A DNA stretch of 7,113 bases from the NCBI GenBank assembly GCA_022574115.1, contig JACZSS010000134.1, positions 1-7,113 of the forward strand, read 5' to 3'. The notes under the pieces are model-generated. The model had not been told where the DNA came from. It did no database searches and was given only the letters and a program-made list of their open reading frames with translations. Positions 1-5,802 of this stretch are shown here, piece after piece (position 1 is the stretch's first letter; every line of letters starts with the position of its first letter). Made by a program: the position numbers and the translations under genes. The stretch comes from Candidatus Heimdallarchaeota archaeon. GTDB lineage: Archaea > Asgardarchaeota > Heimdallarchaeia > Heimdallarchaeales > Kariarchaeaceae.

Positions 1-2
1 GG

Positions 3-194
3 AGAATTGTAAAGTTCTTTAGATTTAGTGGCTGAGCGAGAGATCTATTAAATTTGAAAGAGGTACCAGATCATTCAACCCTTGTGAAGTTCCACAAGAG
101 AATTAAGGCAACAATCCTTGATGAGTTGTTATGTAAAAAACCTGTTAAAATATCCACCTGGAAAATACTATTGCTCAAACCTCCATCGGCGTAA
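3..194 (+). pseudogene. Degenerate N-terminal fragment of a DDE (IS5-like) transposase
   Basis: Frame 3 reads RIVKFFRFSG, a TGA at 33-35, then codons 36-191 giving a segment that includes LLNLKEVPDHSTLVKFHKRI, and a TAA at 192-194. The pattern 'L.L..VP.HSTL.KFHKRI' followed by '..ILDELL' is typical of the N-terminal region before the catalytic domain in IS5/ISH-type DDE transposases, where a short helical domain precedes the first Asp. No catalytic DDE residues remain: the family resemblance fades after about 160-190, and the frame then runs into unrelated sequence. The internal TGA and missing catalytic core mean it cannot act. The 5' part probably continues left of the window. The family assignment rests on motif recognition only. 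I am fairly sure it is a transposase remnant and less sure of the exact IS family. Confidence 0.7.
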
Positions 195-534
195 GGATTC
201 TTGGAAATACGGCATAACCGTTGGAATTGTTTCATTATTAACCTCAATATTATCATTGAATCTTCTCCGTAGCACTTTGTCGTCACAAATTCCGGTTGGA
301 CGACGGATGGCTGCAGTGATGTTTCTAATCTATCTCTTTGTGTTTTCTAGCATTTTGTCATTTCGTCGACTGCCAAGATCAATTTGGGCTAGGTTGAGTA
401 ATAAATACGACGATCCCATGGAATCATGGATGAATGAAGAGGATGGGGTTCAAAAAGAAAACCCCTCACCTCCAAAATTTGTTCTCATTGATGGAGAACT
501 ACTTGTGAAGGAGGATGAGTTGATCGATCTGTAA
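121..534 (+). CDS. Small two-TM membrane protein of unknown function; start uncertain
   Basis: I do not recognise this 137-residue protein. It has two clear hydrophobic segments, around residues 30-50 (YGITVGIVSLLTSILSLNLL) and 63-82 (AAVMFLIYLFVFSSILSF). They are joined by a loop with a basic stretch (GRR) and followed by a basic patch (FRRLPRSIWAR) and a 45-residue acidic, Pro-containing tail (ESWMNEEDG, then FVLIDGELLVKEDELIDL). By the positive-inside rule the tail is probably cytosolic, giving a hairpin with both ends inside. I chose ATG 121 over the TTG at 118. The first 20-25 codons, however, lie on DNA that in another frame is a transposase remnant, so the N-terminus may be new, made by insertion-element decay, or the true gene may have lost its own start. 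No clear promoter or Shine-Dalgarno precedes it. It could be a truncated gene. That the membrane part is, or was, coding is more likely than not. Confidence 0.5.
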   Translation: MSCYVKNLLKYPPGKYYCSNLHRRKDSWKYGITVGIVSLLTSILSLNLLRSTLSSQIPVGRRMAAVMFLIYLFVFSSILSFRRLPRSIWARLSNKYDDPMESWMNEEDGVQKENPSPPKFVLIDGELLVKEDELIDL

Positions 535-549
535 TTTCACTTTCAAGCG

Positions 550-557
550 TATAAATA
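550..557 (+). promoter_or_regulatory. Orphan TATA-like box in the 535-734 spacer
   Basis: TATAAATA lies 16 bp after the stop of the two-TM gene. An archaeal start about 25 bp downstream would fall near 580, leaving a roughly 155-nt leader before the FG-GAP gene or a short untranslated RNA. The FG-GAP gene already has a closer box at 707-714, and the AT-rich background makes chance matches common. The rest of the 200-bp spacer shows no ORF or RNA gene that I can support. Confidence 0.2.
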
Positions 558-706
558 TATTTGATCGTAATCGAGAAAAAAGTCCCTGCAATCCGTATTA
601 CGAATATTAACTTATAACTATGTGCTTCTAAATTACCGATTAGCTCCTCGAACTTGCTATCTAGAACCCTGCAAGGGTATTAAAACTCCACCAACAATAA
701 TAAGGA

Positions 707-714
707 TTATAAAT
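707..714 (+). promoter_or_regulatory. TATA box placed for a leaderless FG-GAP transcript
   Basis: TTATAAAT has its centre about 25 bp upstream of the GTG at 735, the distance between an archaeal TATA box and the transcription start. Transcription would therefore begin at or next to the start codon, giving a leaderless mRNA. No Shine-Dalgarno sequence is visible before the GTG, which agrees. Confidence 0.5.
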
Positions 715-734
715 TCTTAAACTATGCAAAATTT

Positions 735-2267
735 GTGAAATCAGGATGGAAATTGCTAATCCCGTCATCTCTATTTATCGTTATTTTGATTCTTTTACTA
801 TCTAATATCTTCGGTATTAGGTCACAAATCAATTTAGACCAGGATGATTTTATTCCCGCAAGTAGTTTATTATCATTTGGTGGTGTAAGGGATTCATCTT
901 TTGGGGAAATAGTTTCAGGCATCGGAGATTACAACCAAGATGGATTTGAGGATATTGTAGTTGGTGGTCGTCAATGGAATGGTTGGCAAGGTAAAACGTG
1001 GATTTATTATGGGTCCGAAAATGGTCCTGTCCAAGCTGATTTTACCATAATGGGAGAGCCGAATCGAGACGGGTCAGGTATTTGTATGGGTCATTCTGTC
1101 TTTAACGTGGGGGATGTTAATGGAGATGGTGTTGACGATTTTGCCGCTTCTGGTCCCGGAGGTTGGGGTGGATGGGATATTGGAAAAGTTTATTTATTCT
1201 ATGGTAATCCAGATGACGTGCCAACAAAGGCAGAAGACGCAGATTTTGAATTTTCCTCACCCTCAAAATATGACTGGTTTGGCGAAGTTTCAAGATTAGC
1301 TGGAGATTTCAATGGTGATGGGTATCCAGACATTATAATAGGCGCACCAGGGACCAATTGGCCAGAAAATCAAGAAAGTTTATTTGAAAGTGGTAGATCA
1401 TATATATATCTGGGAAGTGAAAATGGTTATACAAACATTCCCGATATTACTCTCCACGATGATCTCAACTTCTCTGCCTTTGGGCTCGTAGTCGATGGTG
1501 ATGGAGATATAAACAATGATGGGCTATCAGATGTGATCGTAAGCGCAAGCTGGAGTAATAGTTTTACAGGAAAAGCACATGTGTATTTAGGTACCGAAGA
1601 ACTCAATCCTGAACCCACCGCTGATTTAATCCTTACAGGAAATAAGGGTGACGATCAATTTGGAAAATGGGTTGGAATTATAAATGATCTTAATGGTGAT
1701 GGGTATGATGAGATTGCACTTCGAACTTCATTTCCAGTGGAAGGATCCAGTCACAAAGATGAGGTTGTATATCTTTATTTTGGGAGGGCAGATCTGACTA
1801 CAATTTCTGAACCGGATCTTATTTTTAGAACCGAAGAAGAACAAGACGATTTTGGCTTCGTATTTAACCCCGTTGGCGATTTAAATGGGGATTCTTTCAC
1901 GGATTTTGCTATTGGTGCTCCTGGTACCACGCTACATCCAGGTAAAGTTTATGTCTATTTTGGCGGATCTAATATGAACACTGTTCCAGATATGCAATTT
2001 ATTGGTGAGGATAATTTCGATCGGTTTGGATATTATGTAAATGCAGCTGATGTCAATGGAGATGGTACTCCAGATCTTTTAATGACCTCTCTGTTCAATG
2101 ATGATGTGGGAAGAGTGTATATTGATTTATCCGAAGGCGTAGCAACAACACCAGACTTAACAATTGAAAGCAGTACATCTGATAGTTTGTCTGTTTTGTA
2201 TGGTACGGTATTGTTTGTTCTGGTTATGGTCGCAAATTTCAAACTCAAGTCGCGGAAAAAATCTTAA
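735..2267 (+). CDS. Membrane-anchored cell-surface protein with seven FG-GAP (integrin-alpha-like) repeats
   Basis: This 510-residue protein starts with a hydrophobic export segment (about residues 5-28, WKLLIPSSLFIVILILLLSN). It then carries seven FG-GAP repeats, each with an Asp-rich calcium loop of the form DxNxDGxxD, starting at D65, D127, D191, D258, D318, D382 and D439. Many are preceded by an FG or FGE motif and followed by GAPG or VYLYFG-type strands. Seven repeats make one complete seven-bladed beta-propeller, as in the integrin alpha head. Near the C-terminus, residues 486-502 form a membrane segment followed by a basic tail (KLKSRKKS). The propeller should therefore sit outside the cell, anchored at the C-terminus; if the N-terminal segment is uncleaved, both ends are in the membrane. 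The family binds ligands or calcium and has no known catalysis, so a role in adhesion or the cell envelope is inferred. GTG 735 is chosen because no ATG lies between the upstream in-frame stop (681-683) and the hydrophobic segment. Repeat 6 has S instead of G after the third Asp. Confidence 0.9.
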   Translation: MKSGWKLLIPSSLFIVILILLLSNIFGIRSQINLDQDDFIPASSLLSFGGVRDSSFGEIVSGIGDYNQDGFEDIVVGGRQWNGWQGKTWIYYGSENGPVQADFTIMGEPNRDGSGICMGHSVFNVGDVNGDGVDDFAASGPGGWGGWDIGKVYLFYGNPDDVPTKAEDADFEFSSPSKYDWFGEVSRLAGDFNGDGYPDIIIGAPGTNWPENQESLFESGRSYIYLGSENGYTNIPDITLHDDLNFSAFGLVVDGDGDINNDGLSDVIVSASWSNSFTGKAHVYLGTEELNPEPTADLILTGNKGDDQFGKWVGIINDLNGDGYDEIALRTSFPVEGSSHKDEVVYLYFGRADLTTISEPDLIFRTEEEQDDFGFVFNPVGDLNGDSFTDFAIGAPGTTLHPGKVYVYFGGSNMNTVPDMQFIGEDNFDRFGYYVNAADVNGDGTPDLLMTSLFNDDVGRVYIDLSEGVATTPDLTIESSTSDSLSVLYGTVLFVLVMVANFKLKSRKKS

Positions 2268-2647
2268 TTTAAGAATCGTCTTGTTTGACTTTTATCTGTT
2301 ACCCACTTTTGCAAATCATTGTAATTATGGCGATCGATGAATTGTTCCTTTCTCAATTTAATTAGGAGAGAATCTTCATTTAAATCCCCGTGACATACTT
2401 AGCAAAAAAAATGACTAGCTTCATCATTTTGAGACTCTTTACAGTCACAAAGGTAAGAATCTCTGTGTAACGAAATTTGTATGGTTTTAGTTTTTACCTT
2501 ATAAAAACTCAAAAAATGGCTGAATAACCGGTATATAGATAATGATTTATGGCAGGCCAATTGCAAAATTCCAATAGGTTAAATCTCCACCGCGCGCCTT
2601 GCTAATTTCGCTTTAACTCTATTAATTTTATCTGATGTGCTCTTTGT
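2264..2647 (-). pseudogene. Decayed Cys/His-rich (possibly SWIM-type zinc-finger) protein
   Basis: The reverse strand reads open for 128 codons except for TAA at 2581-2579 and TAA at 2401-2399, and ends at TAA 2266-2264. The N-terminal piece has a basic helix (SDKINRVKAKLARRAVEI). The middle piece contains YLCDCKESQNDEASHFFC and then, after the second TAA, VCHGDLNEDSLLIKL and a polar tail ending TRRFLN. The CxC, 13 residues, then C near a His resembles a SWIM zinc finger (CxC...CxH), a DNA- or protein-binding fold common in archaea. Skipping one T at 2401 would restore TGC AAG TAT, one transition from the expected C-K-H. Its stop overlaps the FG-GAP stop in a TTAA palindrome, as expected of a once-real convergent gene. 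No start codon is found at the left end, which overlaps remnant A by about 46 bp. Coding origin is fairly convincing; the SWIM identity is tentative. Confidence 0.5.
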
Positions 2648-2874
2648 TTATCTAATTGGCTGTCCACAAGCTTGACGATTTGAAGTATGACGACAATCCA
2701 AAATAATGTTCTCAAAACTGATCCTAATTCGTCCGAAAATAGTAATGTTTGTCCAGTGTTCTAATACACTCCAATTTCAACTAAAATTATGATTGGTATG
2801 ATCCTAACTAAGGTCGCAAATGAATTTAACAATTTAGCGTGAGCCTGTTCAAGAGTAAGAGAATTGTAGGTCAT
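2602..2874 (-). pseudogene. Small two-TM membrane protein interrupted by one in-frame TAG
   Basis: From ATG 2874 the reverse strand reads MTYNSLTLEQAHAKLLNSFA and then a hydrophobic stretch (LVRIIPIIILVEIGVY). It meets TAG at 2763-2761 (codon 38), then continues open with NTGQTLLFSDELGSVLRTL, a second hydrophobic stretch (FWIVVILQIVKLV) and a charged tail (DSQLDKQRAHQIKLIELKRN), ending at TAG 2604-2602. Read through, it is a 90-codon hairpin membrane protein with a short soluble loop and a basic amphipathic tail. The same frame is open on both sides of the single stop with protein-like composition, and a TATA box sits about 25 bp upstream of the ATG. The simplest view is a gene recently broken by one substitution. 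Readthrough, or expression of only the first 37 residues, remains possible. I do not recognise the family. Confidence 0.5.
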
Positions 2875-2894
2875 AATCAATTATACGCATTTTT

Positions 2895-2902
2895 GATATA
2901 AA
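2895..2902 (-). promoter_or_regulatory. TATA-like box before the interrupted two-TM frame
   Basis: On the minus strand TTTATATC is centred about 25 bp before the ATG at 2874, the same leaderless geometry as at 707-714 for the FG-GAP gene. This supports 2602-2874 as a former or present gene in its own right rather than the tail of the hydrolase transcript. The region is very AT-rich, so chance is possible. Confidence 0.35.
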
Positions 2903-2930
2903 AGCAATAAGTATATACAATATATAGTGA

Positions 2931-3758
2931 TTAGGTTCTCCTTCGGGAGATCTTCTTAAATGTCTTGAGAACGATAAATACAACAAGAAATATAGCAAAT
3001 GGAAACGGAGTCTCATCGTTTTCAAAATCATAACTGAAGATTGTAGGGGGAATATCGAATGCCGACACTCTAGCTTTATCCCCTGATAAGTATGGACCTA
3101 CTACCAGATCTACTTCCTGGGCAATGGCTTGATGTCCAAGATCATTTAAATGGATGTTGTCGACATAATAGTCCTCCTGATTTTCTGTTACATTAAAAAA
3201 GTCCAGAAGCGGATAGTTGTTGTCCTTAGACGTCTGATCGATGATTTCTAGATATTGTTCAAACGACCGAGTACGTTCTTCGTTTAATGTAACTAAAGCC
3301 CAGTAGATATTTGCGACAAAAATTTGTTTCAAAGAATTAGTTGTGTCCAGGAACAAAATAGCCTGTATTAGCCAAGTGAACCTCTCCTCAAAAACAGTTG
3401 GAGCAAACATACCGAGAAAATCATTTCCTCCCAATACGATTACGACGTATTCTACGTTCGATTCAAATACCGTATCATTGACTAGCTCAATATTGCCGAA
3501 GTAATCAGCCACACCGTATCCCGAGACAGAGCCATCTAGTATGTTTATTGTATCCCATGGTGAACCATAATGTCGTAGAAATGAGACATAACTTCCATTT
3601 CGTGGCACACTGTCGATTTCTTCTACAGAATTAGACGCCCCCAAAAACAAGATACTTTCAAGATCTTGATCAGGCTGCGGAACAGCTCTTACTGTGGTAA
3701 TTGAGCCAAATATGATCGCTGATAATAGCATTAAGTGCCAAAACAGGTGTTTATTCAT
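2931..3758 (-). CDS. Exported, C-terminally membrane-anchored SGNH/GDSL-family hydrolase
   Basis: It is predicted to be an esterase, lipase or deacylase acting outside the membrane; the substrate is unknown. Residue numbers here count from the GTG at 3779, seven codons upstream of the preferred ATG. A signal peptide (residues 11-32, ending near VRA) leads into block I, FLGASNS, with nucleophile S49; the usual GDS Asp is Ala48. Block II is SGYG (86-89), block III LGGND (116-120) gives the oxyanion Asn119, and block V is DNIH with D207 and H210. All four SGNH residues are thus present. Residues 259-275 form a TM segment followed by the basic tail KTFKKISRRRT, the same tail layout as the FG-GAP protein. 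ATG 3758 is preferred because it places a compact basic start (MNK) directly before the signal core. It is divergent from the isopropylmalate-dehydratase-like gene across a 120-141 bp gap. Confidence 0.82.
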   Translation of the reverse strand: MNKHLFWHLMLLSAIIFGSITTVRAVPQPDQDLESILFLGASNSVEEIDSVPRNGSYVSFLRHYGSPWDTINILDGSVSGYGVADYFGNIELVNDTVFESNVEYVVIVLGGNDFLGMFAPTVFEERFTWLIQAILFLDTTNSLKQIFVANIYWALVTLNEERTRSFEQYLEIIDQTSKDNNYPLLDFFNVTENQEDYYVDNIHLNDLGHQAIAQEVDLVVGPYLSGDKARVSAFDIPPTIFSYDFENDETPFPFAIFLVVFIVLKTFKKISRRRT

Positions 3759-3899
3759 TGAAATTGCTAAACTTGTCACATAATTATTATTATTAAAATT
3801 AGAGAATGCGGAAAACGAAATCCTAGGCGAAAATTCAGTAAAAATAAAGAAAATAATATTCTGATGTCAAAGTTTATTGTGAATATCAGTTTGATTTAA
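3759..3899. promoter_or_regulatory. AT-rich divergent intergenic promoter region
   Basis: This gap separates the SGNH hydrolase (minus) from the LeuD-like gene (plus) and must hold both promoters. It contains an (ATT)n-like run at about 3782-3795 that can serve as a minus-strand TATA element. On the plus strand, AT-rich stretches such as AATAATATT (3852-3860) and GTTTATTG (3872-3879) precede the TTG start. No operator palindrome stands out, and single boxes cannot be chosen with confidence. Confidence 0.4.
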
Positions 3900-4460
3900 T
3901 TGAGAAAACCGAACATTGAATCAGGAGCCTTATACTTGAGTGTAGATCTAAGTAAAATTAAAGGTAAATCAATGATGTTTGGACCGTACATGAATACGGA
4001 CATAATCATTCCAAGTCAATATTTGGAATTTAAGGATCCAAGGGATTATTGCAAATATCTTATGTACCTCGTTCGACCAACCACCTGGCAGGAAATTCAA
4101 GATCAAGGTGATACAATTTTTGTCGGAGGCCTCGATTTTGGCTCTGGTTCATCAAGGGAGCAAGCTGCGGATGCGATTAGAGTTGCAGGTGTCAAATGTG
4201 TGGTTGCAGAAAGCTTCGCTTCAATATTTTATCGAAATTGCATAAATGTTGGGCTTCCGCTATTAGAAGTACCAGCTGTCACCAATCATGTGAGTGAAGG
4301 CGATACAATCAAAGTCAATCTTGAAAATGCAAAATTCAAAAACATTACAACAGGGAAATTATTAGAAGGGAACAGAATTGAGACATTTCTGCTAAACAAA
4401 CTGAGAAAAGGTGGTCTAATCCCTGAACTTCAGTCGTTTGTTAAAGAGAATAACCTCTAA
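3900..4460 (+). CDS. leuD: 3-isopropylmalate dehydratase / homoaconitase-type small subunit
   Basis: This is the swivel-domain subunit that pairs with an iron-sulfur large subunit (LeuC/HacA) to isomerise 2-isopropylmalate in leucine synthesis, or homocitrate in related pathways. Visible family motifs are KIKGKSMMFG at 19-28, NTDIIIPSQYL at 32-42, the phosphate/hydroxyl-binding loop GSGSSREQAADAI at 81-93, and ESFASIFYRNCINVGLPLLEV at 104-124. Length is 186 residues against about 160-170 for most archaeal LeuD; the excess is at the N-terminus. In-frame TAA 3897-3899 immediately precedes TTG 3900, and no ATG occurs before the conserved KGK segment, so the start is TTG 3900 or TTG 3936. After YL the loop reads EFKDPRDYCKYL, an acidic stretch in the segment that sets substrate choice, so the substrate is uncertain. 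No large subunit lies beside it. It is followed, 71 bp on, by the FMN reductase, which has its own TATA box. Confidence 0.85.
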   Translation: MRKPNIESGALYLSVDLSKIKGKSMMFGPYMNTDIIIPSQYLEFKDPRDYCKYLMYLVRPTTWQEIQDQGDTIFVGGLDFGSGSSREQAADAIRVAGVKCVVAESFASIFYRNCINVGLPLLEVPAVTNHVSEGDTIKVNLENAKFKNITTGKLLEGNRIETFLLNKLRKGGLIPELQSFVKENNL

Positions 4461-4485
4461 CTGTTAGCTCATAAGGTTTGTATAA

Positions 4486-4493
4486 TTTATAAA
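4486..4493 (+). promoter_or_regulatory. TATA box for the FMN reductase gene
   Basis: TTTATAAA lies within the AT-rich stretch after the LeuD stop. Transcription would begin near 4515, giving a leader of roughly 15-17 nt before ATG 4532, or an almost leaderless start at GTG 4520. It implies that the reductase is transcribed independently of leuD. Confidence 0.5.
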
Positions 4494-4531
4494 TAAGTTA
4501 CTTTATTAATTTCAACGTTGTGTTTAGATAT

Positions 4532-5101
4532 ATGAGTAAGATAATCCTAGTCCAAAGTAGTTTGAACCCTAACTCACGAACTGCTATAGTTGTTCAAAAA
4601 GCAGGTGATTTGCTAAACGAAATGAATTATGACACCGAAATTATAGATTTACGGGACTATGAGATCCCATTTTGTGACGGACGTCCCCTTTCAGAATATG
4701 GTGGGGACTCACTTGAAATTCATCAAAAATTGAAAACCGGGGATGCGTTTATCATTGGGTTTCCGGTGTATATGTATAGCTTTTCTGGGGTGTTGAAAAA
4801 CTTTCTAGACATACTTTCGGGTCCTTTTGTTGAAAAATATTGTGGAATAATTGCGAATGCTGGTGGCCTCGCGAGTTATTTATCCTCCGCCGAGTTGATT
4901 AAACTCCTCTCCTTTGATCTGGACATGACATCTATACAACCAACAGTGTATTCACACAAAAAACACTTTCAGGATGGACAACTCACCGATGGCTATATTA
5001 TTGAGAAATTGAAATTGATGTTGAAAAAATTAGTTAAAGCAGCCAATCTCGAACCATCGATCAAAGAATCACACGATAAAATAGCAGTGAAAGTATCCTA
5101 G
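4532..5101 (+). CDS. NADPH-dependent FMN reductase / flavodoxin-fold oxidoreductase
   Basis: This 189-residue protein has the single-domain flavodoxin-like fold that binds FMN and reduces flavin, quinones, azo dyes or other acceptors with NAD(P)H in the cytoplasm. After beta-strand 1 (KIILVQS) comes the phosphate loop SSLNPNSRT (9-17). The second signature, GFPVYMYSFSGVLKNFLDIL (76-95), matches the P-x-Y-x3-x-x-G-x-x-K-N-x-x-D motif with P78, Y80, G86, K89, N90 and D93. A third flavin-contact loop, ANAGG, is at 108-112. Length is normal for the family. ATG 4532 is chosen over GTG 4520 because the family starts directly at the first strand. Its TAG stop overlaps the TAG of the convergent eIF2B-like gene within the palindrome CTAG. 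The physiological acceptor cannot be read from sequence. Confidence 0.85.
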   Translation: MSKIILVQSSLNPNSRTAIVVQKAGDLLNEMNYDTEIIDLRDYEIPFCDGRPLSEYGGDSLEIHQKLKTGDAFIIGFPVYMYSFSGVLKNFLDILSGPFVEKYCGIIANAGGLASYLSSAELIKLLSFDLDMTSIQPTVYSHKKHFQDGQLTDGYIIEKLKLMLKKLVKAANLEPSIKESHDKIAVKVS

Positions 5102-5802
5102 GTATCCAGAATCAACGTTGTAACCGAATTAAATGTGCAATGCTCCATTAAGTTTGAAGATGTTTGAGCGATCAAACCCGTACTCTTGAGACGAGATCCT
5201 AGAATTAAGACAGGCGTGTTAGCTACCAAACAAAGGTCAACAAGATATTGACTTCCAACTTTATTTACAAATCCCACTCCTTCAATAAAACTGTCACAAC
5301 CCAGTACCAAGATCTCAATTCTCTTTTTTTCTATTAACTCATATCCAACTTTGTCTGAAATCAAATGAGTAATATGTTTAAGATGGATTTGCATATTCTT
5401 TCCCTCTCCACCAGGTAAAGATTCCATCACCCATATTTCAATGTCCTGCAATTGATTGAGACAAAATGCTACGGTTGAGCTGTTAGAAAAGGTGAGGATA
5501 CGATTGTGCTGGCCTATTTTATTTGACAAATTTCGCGAAATGACTTTATTTTGGCTATCAAGAGCTTCGATTAATTTTTGTGATTTATTGAAATCGTTAC
5601 CCACATTGTCTAAACCATTCTTGAGGATGGCCATATCTGGAAATGAATTTAGCAGCCGCTTATTCATGAGCTGCATTTCAACTTTATCCGGTTTAATTCT
5701 CAATACCATTTCCAAATATTGTTTGAGAATCGTTAATGAACCATCCTCCTTGTTTTCAAGTAACTCGATGAATTCTTGATCCTCCGTCAACTCCTTACTC
5801 AC
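5098..5802 (-). CDS. Short eIF2B / ribose-1,5-bisphosphate isomerase-like protein, probably lacking isomerase activity
   Basis: The 234-residue protein has an N-terminal helical part (1-95) and a C-terminal Rossmann-like domain. The C-terminal domain has the family signatures ILTFSNSSTV (102-111), VMESLPGGEG (125-134), LVLGCDSF (165-172) and NKVGSQYLVDLCLVANTPVL (180-199). The family includes eIF2B alpha/beta/delta subunits, methylthioribose-1-phosphate isomerase and archaeal ribose-1,5-bisphosphate isomerase (R15Pi). The isomerases use a Cys in the first motif and an Asp in the third. Here the Cys position appears to be Ser106, while Asp170 is kept. It is also about 80 residues shorter than the usual 310-320. 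It therefore fits the poorly understood archaeal eIF2B-like group better than a working isomerase. GTG 5802 directly follows the TGA of the MDR gene with no gap, so translation is probably coupled. There is no good alternative start, the next Met being about 30 residues inside. Confidence 0.75.
   Translation of the reverse strand: MSKELTEDQEFIELLENKEDGSLTILKQYLEMVLRIKPDKVEMQLMNKRLLNSFPDMAILKNGLDNVGNDFNKSQKLIEALDSQNKVISRNLSNKIGQHNRILTFSNSSTVAFCLNQLQDIEIWVMESLPGGEGKNMQIHLKHITHLISDKVGYELIEKKRIEILVLGCDSFIEGVGFVNKVGSQYLVDLCLVANTPVLILGSRLKSTGLIAQTSSNLMEHCTFNSVTTLILDT

Noticed and set aside
667..677. CCCTGCAAGGG short inverted repeat in the 535-734 spacer
   Set aside because: The stem is only 4 bp with a 3-nt loop and no spacing relation to a promoter strong enough to call an operator or terminator.
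2761..2763. In-frame TAG as a pyrrolysine codon
   Set aside because: Two neighbouring genes end in TAG, no downstream insertion signal is visible, and the adjacent frame carries ordinary TAA disruptions, so gene decay is simpler. Kept only as a check within the finding.
2268..2930. tRNA, CRISPR array or structured RNA in the long gene-free stretch
   Set aside because: I found no T-arm/acceptor pairing, no direct repeats with spacers and no long stem; the stretch is explained by two decayed minus-strand reading frames.
2937..2950. TCTCC-TTCG-GGAGA hairpin with a UUCG tetraloop on the plus strand
   Set aside because: It lies inside the coding end of the minus-strand SGNH gene, where it encodes part of the Arg-rich tail. 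The UUCG loop would exist only in antisense RNA, and no U-run follows, so chance is likely.
2849..3031. 60-codon minus-strand ORF over the 3' end of the SGNH gene
   Set aside because: It overlaps the hydrolase's C-terminal TM region in another frame, which explains its hydrophobic translation. It has no independent start signal.
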